Numbered from the stretch's first letter, positions 12,093-25,500 are shown. The stretch: 64,000 nucleotides of DNA from Casuarius casuarius (GCA_003342895.1 PTFA01000011.1:5740134-5804133); one strand, 5' to 3'. Numbers and translations: made by a program. Notes: generated by a model from the sequence alone, not told the origin.

Positions 12093-15000
12093 GGAAGGAG
12101 TAGATGGAAATAAACGTTCAAACTATTACATTTTTATCAGTGTGAGTGTTGTATCTTGCCTAGCTTTCTCAGCCCTCATCCTTTCATAACATTCCTCTTG
12201 AATTATTTTAAAAAATTCATGTACTCATTCGACTGCTGCTGCATTAATAATTTGCCCATTTCTCAACTGATATGCAGTTTTCTAGTGTTTCTTTATCCCA
12301 TCTATCATGTAGGTAGTTGAATGANATCAGATCTCCTAATATTTTAAAACTTCTGAATTATTTGTACGTGGAAAGAAAATACCTTTTTTTCCCCTTTTCC
12401 ATTTGTAGTCATGCAATTTGATTATCCTCGTATGAGGATGGATACCAGGCAAGGATGGCACTGTGGTTATTTAGAAATATGTTTTCTATTCCTATTTCTG
12501 CATGTGGTGAGGCCATTTTTCTCTCACATCAGAGATGAACTCCAAAGTTTGGCTTTGTGAAACTATCACTTTCGTTCTTATTACTAGCTGATCATGATTC
12601 CAACAGAGTCCAAAGGTCAGAAAGAGCGATGATCTCTTAATTAGCCTAGAATCATGACAGATTTCAGCATTGGGACAGAAACATTGAAATTGAGTCTATT
12701 TTCAAAGCTAATGCTAATGTACAAAGAAAAGCACTTGATAACACATTAGAAGTTCCTATATAACCTATTAGACTGTTCAACATTTGCACCAGTTGGAGTC
12801 CTTTTTAAGGTGACATCATTTCTAAGTAAAATGAGAGGAAATAACAAAAACCGGAGATCACAATACTGTGGACAGGTCGTTGACTGACTGGCTGTGGAAC
12901 GGTGTTCTAATTTGTAGATAAATGTTGATTTTTTCCCCATTAAGAAAATGATTAGTAACAAAGATGAGTTCAAAAGGACATTCTTGTGAGTGAAAAGACG
13001 CATCTTTTACACTTTTGTGTCACTCAGATGCTGCTGGTACTTCAACCTTGCTGAATTTTTCAATTCATTCATGCAATTACTGAATAAATTCAGGGTACCA
13101 CTGTGTTTCACAGAAGGTGCTAAGTATACGGTTTCTGAAATGGAAAAACAACAACTCATAGCAATCTTGGGAGATTAGTTTTACAGTCATTCCAGGGCAT
13201 TTCTATTTCTCTCTGAACCCTGCTAAAGTACTTGGTAATCAACAGGAAGGAACAACAGGGTCAACAGAAATATACTTCTCCTACCTCTAATCAGACGTTG
13301 GTCATCTTCCAGAGCAAGTAGCAATGCCTCTACTTCGTGCTCTGGCTTGCAATCTAACTAAGAAAAGACTAGATTTTTTTCAGCTGAGAAATGCTACAGA
13401 GAATTGTTTTGATTACCTAACTTAGAGAACAGTGTTCAACAGCAGGCTGCTTTCTCCTTTTTATAGTCTTTGGTTTTGTTGCGTGTTGGATAATGTATAT
13501 GTCAAGGAGCACAGCAAACTCCCTTCATTAGAAGAGGCGTTGACAGTTTTGCTGAGAGAAGTGTCTTGCCTGTGCATGCTGACTGCCCTGAAAAGGCCAA
13601 AGAACTGGGGACCCAGAACCCGTCAGTACGACCTCATCTGTTGTGTACCAGGGTAGGTTGTATTTAAAGAACAGCTTTACTTAGATGCTTCTTAGGAAAA
13701 TCCAAACAGTAAGGTAATTCCTTTAGTGAAACAATTCTTAATTTCCTCNGATCTTGATAGAATGAGAACAGTTTAAAGTGACTTACAATCTTGAAAACAT
13801 CTGCAAAGTATGGTTTTGCCAACTGCTGCCAACTGACAATAAAAGGCCAGGATAATTATATGCCACTCGTGAATGGAACAAGCTCNGTAAAACTTTCTTG
13901 TTTGCCAGATTTTCTGCACTGAGCGACACTGTCTCTCAAAACCTTCTTCTGTGTCTTCCTCAGTTTCTCCCTTCTTAGGGCATTCAAGGAACAATATGCA
14001 AAACAAGATGAGAAGCTTGCCTCTTAGGGTGCTTATATCCTATATTGGCTATTTCTTATATTAAAGAGACATTATCCTTATGTTCTGCTTGTCTTTCAGT
14101 GTCATGAGGTCAACATGTGTTATCTTAGGAGGCCTGAAGACTGCCCCACTTTCAAGTAAGAAAAAGTTTCAAGCTCTTCCAAAATATGTAGGTTTTGAAT
14201 TATGAAGAAGTTTTATGATTTTAGCATATTGCAATAATGTTTAACTGTACCTCCAAAAATAAAATAAAAATCACATTAGTCAGGATGAAACATTGTCTTG
14301 CATCTGATTCCTTCTGCAATGGGGAATTACAAGATTTCCTATTATACTAATGCAACTGGACATGAGCCACAGCACAGCAGCCCAGGAAATCTTTAAAAAT
14401 CATGCTTTGCAAACATGCAGCTGCAAAAATTAAAATTGCAGAATGATCTGGCAAGGTTAGCGATGGTCAAAATTAAAGTAAATGAGATTCAACAGATAAA
14501 TGTAATGCTTAGAGATGATGATCTTGTATACCAAGTTGGAGACTGATATTTTGAAAGCAGTAGTGCAGGAAAGAAGCCTGGAAGATTACAGAGGAAATCA
14601 TTTAACCGTATGTTCAAATGTAGCACTACTACAAAAAGGTGAATCCTATTCTGGGTTGTACTTATACTAGCAATTACAGCAAAAGAAAAAAAAGGATACA
14701 GTATTCTAAAACTACATATATCAAACTGTGCTATATATTGTAAATTACAGATAGGAGCAGGCTCTCAGTCAAGGAGGCAATTTCTGAAGGTCTACTGATA
14801 GAATACTTACCACATAAATAATACTATGAAAGTGAAAATAATATAATGGAGANCTACAGTAACAGTCCACACCTATCGGAGATGATACTAATAGGAGTTA
14901 GAAAAATAATTTCTTTTTCTATAATTTTGCAGGATAATAGGGAAACACAAAACAGGATATTTCTGGCTAAATAACAATTCATTTTAAGTGAGAAGTATTA

Positions 15001-16442
15001 GATAATGACAAACTGGAATTGAAGTACAAGGGGTAAATAAATACTAATCCTCTTGCAAACTAAAACAAAGATAAACAGATTTCCAAGTTTGTTCTTCTGT
15101 GAAGACCGGATCAGGCAATTTCTCCTCACGCTCCTGATGTTGATATTAGTCATTATGTCAACAATGCTTAAATGATTGCTGACCAAGGTAGAGTTAAGCT
15201 TGTTTAAGTATTGAAAACTGTCTAGCCAAACAGCATAGAGCTCTACCAAGACAGACTACATATTTTAAAGAACATCAGTTACGATATACTCACATTTTCT
15301 TGTTTAAAAGACTGCCCTTTTACAGTCACTGCTGGTGACCCTCATGCACTGGCTCTAGTCAGCTTTGGGTGGAAGGAATCCTAAAGGGTAGGGAACACAG
15401 AACAACTCCAAATTGTATACACTTAGCACAGCTGGAAAATCCAATTTCTCCTCAAGTTTGCCCAAGTACACGTTTTCTATATGTATCTGCAGCAGATCAT
15501 GTCTTAAGGAAGCTGCAGAATTGAATCATACCTGAATTTCTCTAACCTTATATTGGGAAATTACAGTTTTGCTCACTCANTGACTAATATACATACTGAC
15601 AACAAGTTTTTAGTCCGATGAATAAGCAATACTTATGGTAGAGTCATATTTATGGTATTGCTTCAAACTTCTTGAAAAGTCAAAGTCAAATTTCTAAAGA
15701 ACAGTATGGTCCTGCTCAAATACATTCTACTCACCACTCCCTAATGATACAACTGTGAGAACAGCTATAAGGTGCCCCGATATCTTTTTGCACTTCTTTC
15801 TTTGATCATTCATGTAGATACATAAATTAACATCGACCTTCCTGAAGCAGATGGCTGCACTGACTAGACATACAGTAAAAATATTCATTCTTCCTAACTA
15901 TGTCTATATCAAGAAGTCAGACTCTCAAAACTCCTGCTGCAGTCAGTGGAGTGAGATAGCTTCCTCCAGAGGCCAATTAAGAACGGGTCACTGCCTTGAA
16001 AATGTTACAAATCCTGAACAAAAACACACAAATCAATGATTGATGATTGCACTGGGAATCAATCTACCAAATGATTCCAGTATCAATGTGGAGTCAAATA
16101 CTAACATCTATGTCAATACTGAACATATTAGTGTTGTTAGTGACCATTCACAGATCTCAGTATTGAGGGAGTTGAAATATNGACCAAAGTACCAGGAGAC
16201 ATCTGAATACAATTCCAGCGAGGATTCGCAGAAAGCTCTTTGGTGGTTTTAATACAGCTTTTATGACAGAGCCCTTTAAAGTTTTATGATGTCTCTCATA
16301 AAGCCCAGCAGCAGGTAATCTCCCTATGAAACATAAGTACACAGGTTCTTCATGTTTTGCAGGGATTTGTCTTAGTTTTCCAGATGTTGGTATGTTGTGA
16401 GGGAAACATTAGTGTGAAATAATGGTGATGGAAATAGATGAT
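12093..16442. other. Intron sequence, nothing recognised
   Basis: AT-rich intron with five isolated N positions between 12325 and 15580 and a further one at 16181. No gene or transposon is supported. Confidence 0.6.
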
Positions 16443-16869
16443 TACAGATTTGGAGCATCTCTCGTATAAGGAGAGGCTAAGAGAGCTGAGATTGTTAGCT
16501 TGGAGAAGAGAAGGCTTGGGGGAATGTTACCCACANGTGTAAATACCTGATGGGCAGGAGTAAAGAAGACTTAGCCAGACTCTTCTCTGTGGTACCCAGT
16601 GAAACAGCAAGAGCCAATCAGCATAAATTGAAATGTAAGAAATTCAATTTAAACTTAAAAAACACCATTAAGGTGGTCAGATACTGGAATAAGTTGCCCA
16701 AGAGGTTGCCCAAGAGGTTGTGGACTCTCCATCCATGGAGATACTCAAAACCTGACTGGACACGGCCATGAGCAGCCTGCTTTAGCTGACCCTGCTCTGA
16801 GGAGGATCTGAAGGTTGGATTAGATCTCAAGTGGTCCCTTCCCACCTCAATGACTCTGTGATTCTATGA
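16443..16869 (+). mobile_element. CR1 LINE copy with intact 3' end
   Basis: A 5'-truncated CR1. It starts at GGAGCATCTCTCGTATAAGG, continues through the AGACTCTTCTCTGTGGTACC block and the TGGAATAAGTTGCCC block, and ends with GTGGTCCCTTCCCACCTCAA and the terminal TGATTCTATGA, typical of avian CR1. Its ORF2 end is disrupted. A 12-base unit, GTTGCCCAAGAG, is tandemly duplicated at 16693-16716, a copy-specific change. It shares unusual positions (TTACCCACA-GTG, AGTGAAACA) with the copy at 19708-20120, which suggests the same subfamily. Confidence 0.92.
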
Positions 16870-17010
16870 ACTTTCAACTGGTAATTTGGGATCTTCAGTT
16901 TTTAGAGTGGCCAACCAGGATCTTAATCCAACTTCAAAAGAAAAATCTCACAGTACAACTTTCTACTCCTCTAATTTTCTGAGAGACCTGCTCTAAGTAG
17001 ACATACTTTA

Positions 17011-17078
17011 AGAAGGTTGGACTAGGTGACCTCCAGAAGTCCCTTCCAACATGAATTGTTCTCTAATCTTGTCCTTCT
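17011..17078 (+). mobile_element. CR1 3'-end fragment
   Basis: Only the last 60-70 bases of a CR1 remain: GAAGGTTGGACTAGGTGACC, then TCCAGAAGTCCCTTCCAAC and a degenerate ATTGTTCTCTAATCTTG tail. It is a strongly 5'-truncated insertion, about 140 bases after the end of the previous CR1 copy and in the same orientation. Confidence 0.85.
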
Positions 17079-17134
17079 AGATCTTTTTTTGTACAGAACC
17101 TGCATATCACAAAATTCAGGAATGTGACCAATCC

Positions 17135-17312
17135 AGAAAGAAAGAAAGAGAGAAAGAGAGAAAGAGAGAGAGAGAAAGAGGGAGAGAAAGGGAGAGAGAA
17201 AGGGAGAGAGAAAGGGAGAGAGAAAGGGAGAGAGAAAGGGAGAGAGAAAGGGCGGGAAAGAGAGAAAGGAAGAGAGAAAGGAAGAGAGAAAGAAACAAAC
17301 AAACAAAAACAA
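17135..17312 (+). repeat. GA-rich satellite with 12-base units, then (AAAC)n
   Basis: A pure purine tract. It begins as GAAA/GAGA repeats (17135-17180), becomes about six near-perfect 12-base units of the form GAGAGAGAAAGG (17181-17256), then GAAGAGAGAAAG units, and ends as (AAAC)n at about 17291-17312. It produces artificial open frames on both strands (Glu-Lys-Gly-Arg on plus, Leu-Ser/Phe on minus). No coding function is supported. Read on the CADM2 transcript it is a long polypyrimidine run inside the intron. Confidence 0.95.
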
Positions 17313-17444
17313 ACTGTGGTGGGCATTCACAGAGATTAATCTTCCTCAATTTTTCCTAAGGGATTAGCTCCCCCAGGGAGGTTTCCAACTGGAATTGCCC
17401 TCAGAAGAGGCTGTTTGTCTCTCCTCTCTATAGTCAATTACAAA

Positions 17445-17471
17445 AGAGAGAGAGAGAGAGAGAAAAAAAAA
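17445..17471 (+). repeat. (AG)n plus short poly(A)
   Basis: About nine AG units are followed by AAAAAAAAA. It is a simple repeat close to the larger GA satellite. Confidence 0.9.
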
Positions 17472-19707
17472 GGCTTTTCTAGGCTAAACCTATGTTTTGT
17501 AAATATGCTTCTTGTGCAGCTATCTTTCAAGGGCATGGTGATCTCAAAAGTGTAGCGGTATTCAGAGTCCAAAGTGGTGGCCAGACATACTCAACAAGTA
17601 CTATCGAGTATCATTTGGAAAAATAAAACAAATTAAAACAAATACCTGAAAAATTCAACAGCATACCAAGATAGTAAAAACTGCACTAAAGAAAAATCCT
17701 ATTATGAATAAACGTGTTATTTAACAAACCGCAGATACTGACAACAATAGAGAGATGCTGGGAACCATGCTACCAATGGTGAAAAATACCTGACATACTG
17801 GGGGCAATCCATACATATTGGATATGTATGTAACTATAACAGAAGAAAATTGTTCATGCTTAGCATGTCTAGATGAAAAATAGCTGAATGCATCCTAGTT
17901 TTTTAATTTAAAACTTTATTACAGGCATTTTCTTTTTTTAAGAGTTGTGAAAACATTCCTCTGGTTGTTTCTGCCATTCAAATCATACTAGTAGGTAAAG
18001 GGTTGAAGACAATTCAAAAAGTAGATATATAAATACCACTTAAAGCTACACAGCTACAGGATGCTACTCACTCTTCATATTTGCAATAAATAAATAATAA
18101 TATTGGTTCTTTTATTGCACTTTTCTTACCTTGTTTAGTTTGAAGGCTCTCTAAGAAGCCTCAATACCTAACCTGTCTTATTATTTGCTATTTTTGAAAG
18201 ACAGATTTGTATATTATGATTGTCATATGAATGCATGCACTGAATATTTACAAACAAATTGCAAGGAGTTGTTCCAATGCTGACTGCTTTTTGTGGCTGT
18301 TTTTAATGGATTGTAAATCATTTAAATGCTGCAGATGTACTATTCAAACGATTCAAGAACAATTGTTGAAGAACGATTTCTGTATTTACAGTGTACTATT
18401 GAATTGCACATAATGGATCAAGAGTGACTTTCATTTTCTGCCTTACAAGCTGGTTGTGACATGGCACAAGCAAAGGAGGCATCTGGCCTTCAGGGCAGTG
18501 AATGCAACTGTACTGTTTCATAGACTTGTCAATAAAGTGTCCATCAAAGGATATTAATTGCACATTTGGAGGATAATATGTTCACAGCATCAGATATAAT
18601 AAAGAGTGCTGCAGTAACAATCTGCAACACTGGATACATGAATGTTTTTGGTCTTTAACTTATAAAACCCAGTTTTTAATTCTACATTGTCCTTGATTCC
18701 TCCTCCTTTCTCCTTCTCTTGACTGCAGAACTGATTCACTTAACTCCTTTTCTCTAGCATTCAACTGCTTTGTACTCTTCTCCAGGCAAAAAATTTAAGA
18801 CCTTAGGTTTAAAAAGTATTTAGACAAATAAACCTGTTCTCTATATATATGAACCTCCTTTCTCACCTTATTCAATTCCTGGAATGTGGAATTGTCCTTG
18901 AAAAAATCCAGAAAAGAAATCCTCTTCTGCTACCACAGAATGGTATTTTAGCACTATCACCTTCAATAAAAGCAGAGTTTTTCTTCTGTTTTCCTTTTTT
19001 TGCTTGCAAGCTCTGCTGGCCAATTTTCATGCACTCCTCAGCTCTTCTTCTTCCTTAATCAGTGTTGTGAAATTATTCAACAAAAACCTACTAAACTAAA
19101 TTTTAACTTTCATTTATTTCCCTGATACCAGCCTGTAGTATACTCAAGATACTGTCCTCTTCCAGTAGTCAATATTTTTCCTGCCTGAGTGATCCCATCC
19201 TTTCCAGACTCTTTATTTCTCTTACTCTTAACATCCTTTTCTTTGTTTTCTTTGGAATCTTTCCTGACTGCATACAGATGTGGGTTTCATCTATTCTTGG
19301 AATACATTTTCTTTGACTCTGCTTTTTCCTCCATCTACTCTCTTCCTCCTCTACCCATCAATCTGAAATTCATCAAGAAACCTGTTGGTACCCCTCTTCA
19401 TAACATTTTCCCCATTTTCTACAGTAAATAATTTTAATTCCTCTGTGTGATACATAATTCCAATATGGGAATGAGGCCACTGAAAGAAATTTGAGATTTA
19501 GAATGGGCTAAACTGATTGAATATGAAATGTACATCAGGAACCGTGCTCACTAATTCTTTGGAGGAAAGAGTACATAAAATTAATGCATTTCTTTATTTT
19601 GGATTCCAAGTATAAACTCTGAAGTGCACTTTATCTTTTCTGGAACAGAACTACAAAAATATAACAATTATATCTATTGTAAATTTAAATTACTTTATAC
19701 TTATCAA
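17472..19707. other. Intron sequence, nothing recognised
   Basis: AT-rich intron. A perfect hairpin with 9-base arms (CATACATAT / ATATGTATG, 3-base loop) lies at 17810-17830. No gene or transposon is supported. Confidence 0.6.
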
Positions 19708-20120
19708 CATCCTGGGCTGTATCAGGAACAGTGTCACCAGCAGGTTGAGGGAGGGGATCCTTCCCCTCTACTCAGCCCTGGTGAGGCCACACCTGGAGAG
19801 CTGGGTCCAGTGCTGAGCTCCCCAATACAAGAGAGGCATGGAGCTACTGGAGAGAGTCCAGTACAAGGCCACAGACGATTAAGGAATTTGAGCATCTCTC
19901 CTACAAGGAGAGGCTGAGAGAGCTGGGACTGTTCTGCCTGGAGAAGAGAAGGCTCAGGGGACTCTTACCCACATGTACAACTACCTGATGAGAGAGAATA
20001 AAGAAGATGGAGCCAGAGTCTTCTCTGTGGTATCCAGTGAAACAACAAGAGCCAAATGGCACAAATTGAAATACAAGAAATTCAACTTAAACATAAGAAA
20101 AAACTTAAACATAAGAAAAA
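19708..20120 (+). mobile_element. CR1 LINE copy lacking its 3' end
   Basis: CR1 ORF2 C-terminal region. It runs from CATCCTGGGCTGTATCAGGA through CCCCTCTACTCAGCCCTGGT and GAGCATCTCTCCTACAAGGA to AGAAATTCAACTTAAACATA. The usual last 150-200 bases, including the CCCTTCCAACC block and the ATTCTATGA tail, are missing. At the break, an 18-base unit (AACTTAAACATAAGAAAA) is repeated twice at 20084-20119. About 20-30 internal bases are also missing near 19876 relative to other CR1 copies. The reading frame is broken. Confidence 0.88.
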
Positions 20121-22189
20121 TCAGTAAGTTCTCAAGCATTCCTCTCATTTTTAGCTTTTAAATTGTTTTCTTATAATTAGTAGGTACTGGCAACTGATGT
20201 CTAGAATACTGGTATGAACTGTGCCAGATACANTTGTGTAAAGACTATCAGTCCATACAGATAGTTTTCATCTGATAATGTTAAAATGTTGAGATTAGAG
20301 ACTAACATGATCTCCTATGGAAATGAGTGTAGTACTGGATAGATCCTCCCATGAATATGTCTTTTCCCAGTACACCAAAGCATTTAAACATCTTTGATTA
20401 AATCAGTGAAAATGTTTCCTTTTAGCACAACAGAAAGGGAGGAGCTGGAGGGAAAGGAGGCTGCCAGATGTTCTCATTAAGTATGTATGAGCTCTCACAT
20501 GCTCCAAAATAGTGTTCGATGTTGCTGTGATCTGCTTGCAGCTGCTTTTGCTACTAGTAGGATGCCACAAGCTCAAGCCCTCCAAGCAAACAGCATCAGC
20601 ATCAATTGGAATTACAGCATCAAGGTCAGAAATAAGCGACAGAGATATTTTTGGAAGCTCTGACAACTTAGATCTTCAGGTTACTGAAGAGCCCAACAAA
20701 GCACCTCTGTACCTAGGGTTAATTTCAATGAGAAAGCATGTAACTATTAGCTAGATATTTAAAACATTTCCTCCTTTGACCAGCAATCACATGGTGTTAT
20801 CTGGATTAAGATGGAGCCAAAGAAATCTATTTAAGAAAATCCCTAGTAGGCAAAAAATGAGTTCTATAATCCAGTTATTAAAGGTGCAGTCATGAGGTAC
20901 CTGCGAACACTGACTTACTGATTATGTTTTTGAACTCCCTGTGCTTGACAGATAAAAATCATGCTGGATTACTTTCTTTCCTAGAAAGTCCATTTTGAGA
21001 GCAGAGGGGGAAAAAGTATATATATATATCACACAACACTTATAACCCTTAATTAAAAACTCTGAATAAAATGAAAATAAAGTAATTTTGTAGGAAAAGA
21101 TTTAGAGCTAGTACTTTCTCTAGTGTTTAGCAAATTTCAACCTTTCTTTTCAGATTTAATTTTCCTAAGCTGAATCCTGAAGAAGATCCCTGCACAGTGA
21201 CAGGTGAAAACAAAACAAAAAAAATTCCCTCTCAAAAAAAAAACAAACGAACAAACAGTTCTGGCACAAAAAATATAGAATCCTATCAATTTAAGAATAT
21301 GGCCAGATTTCACTTTACAGTTAGGGGGAGGAAGGTAATCAGAACTAAATGGATTAATAATAGCTCAAAGGTACTGTAAAGTTCTTTAGGAGACCATAGG
21401 AAAGCTCCTACTGTAAAATCCAGATCATGAGCTTTACACCAATAATTAGCGGAGTCTGCAAACAGGGTGATCTCTGAAGAAAAAGAAAAAATGAAATCCT
21501 CATAAGCAAATCAGTCTTCCAAATTCTACCAACAGACACAGAACATTAAGTGGATTAATAACAAGAGGGGGCAAACAGGCCTTGTCTCTCTCAATAGCAC
21601 GTTAGAGCATAAAGTTCCCTGGAGACTACTTATTTTCAGAGAAAGGGGAATGGNGGGGAGGGGGAGGTAAAACTGTGGAATTATCTGAAGATGTGGTCCC
21701 AGTGTGTCTAACTAGATCCAAGACAGACAGCTACAGATGAGGCTAGATGAAACATTACTGCCTGAGACAGGCAAAGTAGGATGGGAATGATGATTACACT
21801 CCTCTGCAGTGTGAATCACTGTAGCCAAAGCGACATCCTGAATTATTCTATGAATGTAGTCTCTGATCATCCATTTTAAAATTAAAGATATATTGTTCCC
21901 TGTGAAAACGAAATCAAAATCTCTACTCTGATCTCCCCCATTATGGAACAAATCAGATAAGGTATATCAAGTGTCATCTTTTAAGGTGATCTCTGCTGGA
22001 ATAAATTTGGCAGCTAAGACAGCCATGTCAAAAAGCCCCTAAAACAACGCGTAGGAAGCTCGCCAGCACTCTGCACTGTTATTTGGTCTCTGATATTTCT
22101 CTCAATTAATTAAGGAATAGTACCGAGCTTTAGCTGTGCCTGAACTTACCACATAAAACACTAGCAAACATCAAAACCATGAATCCTTG
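20121..22189. other. Intron sequence, nothing recognised
   Basis: AT-rich intron with a short (TA)n at about 21018-21030. No gene or transposon is supported. Confidence 0.6.
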
Positions 22190-22560
22190 TGCCTAAGGAA
22201 AACCTTTGGGCACCACTGGACTCCTTCACAAACCTGCAGTCACAGGTGCCTAGCTGAGTGGCTGAGCTGAGGTCTCTCAGGGCCTACCAATGTGTACGGG
22301 CAGCCATGTGAACTCTGCTCTGTCACTTAGTCACAGGGGGCCGAGATTGCACCTTTGCATCAGGGCGATTCACAAGCAAGGCGCTCCTCTAGCTGTTTTT
22401 CCCATAAGCCCAATGCAGCAGGCATCCTTAGAGCCACCTGCTAGATTGGGTCTTGCACAAGAGGTGCAGGCAAATTGTGATTCTCCAAACCCTGCAGATT
22501 CAGTGTAACCCCCAGCCTTCCAGTTAGAGTGCCTTGCTCAGAAATGGGACACCCCAGAAT
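22190..22560. other. GC-raised block of unknown origin
   Basis: About 370 bases richer in G and C than the flanks, with phrases such as GCCTAAGGAAAACC, CACAGGTGCCTAGC and GGGCGATTCACAAGC. These faintly recall old amniote interspersed repeats containing GTGCCTAA and GATTCACAA motifs. No termini can be drawn and no coding frame is convincing. Assignment to a repeat family is a guess. Confidence 0.25.
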
Positions 22561-25500
22561 TTCCAACTCACTTGACCATCCCAGTGGACTCCTGAGCATC
22601 TGCCATTAAAACTCTCCTTTAAAACTTTGTATAAATACATAATATATACATACACATATAAATACACATTTATTGGAGCAAAGACTTCAACTACATTCTC
22701 CTCTGTGTTCCCTCATCCACCAGCTCATCGAGTAAACCTTTTTCTTTTTCTCCTTTCTGCTGTGAATATTTGCAGTGGAATAGCTTCAGTAAGTGAAATA
22801 CTGAGAAAAGCCCATCAAGAAAGTCAGATGATTAAGAAGGCAGAAGACTAAAGGTCTTACTAGGTTCATATCAGAGATTGCAGCAGCTAGAAAAACCTGT
22901 TCCTTCCTTACCCTTCCCATTAGTGGTAACTGGTCTAACTACTTGTTTGTTGGCTAGACCAAGCAGCATCTTCTTTGTTTTTCCATTTGTTTTTTTTCTT
23001 TTTGTGTAGGGAAGGCCAGACCTGGCTCCCAAGGAGCAACAAATGTCTCCCCTTCAGCCTGAAGTTGCTCTTCTAGGATCTATTCCCCCTTGTTAGTATT
23101 TCCTAATGGTTAGCTTACGCATACTCTGCTTCAGCTTGTTTTCTGAGAATCCCATTGCAATTTGTCTTGCTCTTTCCAGATATTTCTCTAAGAGATTGAG
23201 AGTGTAACTGGAGGCAGGTATTTTCTACAGGTACCAGTGCCTTTTTGTGGAGCCAGTCTTTTGCTTCTCCATTAGGAAGAAATTGTAGTTTTCATTAAAC
23301 ACCTTGAAAAGTCACCAAACAAAAGCCAAATTTTGACTCTTCAATCTCCAGTCACACCCACTGGACTCTTTTAAAAAAGTCAAACGCTAGGTAAGATTCT
23401 TTTATACTTCATCATCTAATGGATGATATAACTATAGTTGGTATTGGGCACTAAAAATCAGTGCACAGTGCCAAAATCTATACACCATTCACAAGAGAGG
23501 TGAACCTAATGAACTTAACAGAGCTTTTCTTAAGCATTTCAAAGTTCTGAGTAATATTAATGCAAATGAGGTATGAATAATGGTCAAAAGCAACTTGGTA
23601 TAAAAGTTCTCTGTAGACCAGAACTGGTCAAGTGAGGAAGAAAACCAGATGTAATTTCTNTTTTGGTGTACAGGTAAAAAGGGTGACATTTCCATGGTTG
23701 AAGTCAAAGACATCTCTCAGTCTGAAAAATGGATTCTGGTAACATCAACAATACACAATCTATACTGGGTATGTGTATCAACTTAGAGGAAAAAATGAGG
23801 AAAACAATCGTTAAGACAAACAGCAGACTAAACTAAACTGACAGGCTTGAGTGATGACATAATACCCTCTTACTCTGTGATGGTGACACAAAAATGCCAA
23901 AGGACACAAAGCTGTCAGTCTGGTTGTTTATCTTCTATCTAAGACTAATAAAAGGAGGTTGGTGATTGACAGAACAGACATGGGCACACAGTTTGCACTC
24001 TGTTTGAAAAAGGTATTGATGGTGTTAGGGGTGGCTTATTTGTTATTGCCTTTTTCTATGCTACCTTTGTGATCCTCTTTCTCAAACTTTTGATATTACT
24101 TTTTAAAAGTTACCTTTTTTAATTCATGATTATTAGTTATAATTGTTAATACTGCAGTGACCTAATACTTTATTAACAGTAGCAACTTCTGGACAACTGC
24201 CCAACTCAGTTAAAAACTAAGCTAAGTTCTGCATAACCCCTTAGGTACTATCATGGTAAATAATGGAATATTATGAAATTTTTATTTTTAGCTGTCTCAG
24301 AAAACAAAGGCTAAATGCAACTTGCTACATCAGCTCCTAACTACTAAAAATGGAAAATGACACAGGCTTCTATAGAGTATAATACTGAGGCAGCACTGTT
24401 TAATTCTAGCACACAAATCTTACAAGGCAGCTTAAAACTACAAAGAAAGAGAACAAGGAACAGTTCATACAGTGAAGCATTGCTAAAAATAAGTGACTTA
24501 TTTGGTTATTGCATGAGCTACTCTGTAGGAAACAGTCAGTAGAAAATGTTCTGCAATGAACCAGGTATCTTTCAGAACTTTGCAGAGTAATTCCATGGGT
24601 AAGGCTGTATTATTAAAACACAGGAGGCAGCATTTTTAAATCTTTCCCTAAATAAATGAGCATATGCATAAGAGTATGCAATGTCAGTATAATCTCAAAT
24701 TATTGTGCTTTATTATTGAAGAACCTCATACAATTGAAGAAGTTAACCCTATTAGAACCACACTGTTGCTTGCAATTCATTGCTTTCACTGGAAGGGTTG
24801 CATAGGCTGTGCTAGCAAGGTGTATCTGCCAGACTTTCAAGAGAGACATCCTCTTCTAAAAGCAAATATGCAGGATAATTAGTAGGGCATTTGGTTCCTG
24901 ATTCACTCTTCCCCTAATGCAGAGACTAATACTGATAGGCACAATACCGAGGAACCACGTCCATGTGTCCTCCTGNCAGTGGCCTATTCCCCTGCAATGC
25001 ACACAACATACAGCTGAAAAGCACACAATCTGCTTCTGCTTTGGATCCTGATTTGCTGCTGACCTTGTCTATACTCATCGTAGTTCACTGAGCCTATGGC
25101 TTTTAACTCAGCACAGGGAGAGTGACTTTTTTGTTCTAACNCTTGCTATAAAGCGTTACCTAAGCATAAAGGCGAAGTGCCTGAGAAAGATGGACATTCA
25201 GTTCTCATGCCAGAGAGGACTGGAAAGTATTCATTTTCTGACACAGAAAAATAAATTAGCTGAGCTTTAACAGCTGTGTTCATCTCTCAAGGTTACAGAG
25301 CTTGTGGAAGGAGCAACAGGGACAGGAAGAAAGCCTTGGACTGGCTGGAGCAGCTGAACTGAGCAGGCATCTCACTAGGGTCTTACATCCTACTGCTGTA
25401 GGTCCATATAGAAGTTTCAATTCTGAACTCCTCACTGACTACCCATCCATACAATCCCTCTTCTCCTATTTCAGCAATTGTGATTGACAACACATATACA

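Noticed and set aside
17022..17349. Overlapping Leu/Ser/Phe-rich (minus) and Glu/Lys/Gly/Arg-rich (plus) open frames
   Set aside because: They are translations of the GA-rich satellite, which has no stop codons in most frames. Not genes.
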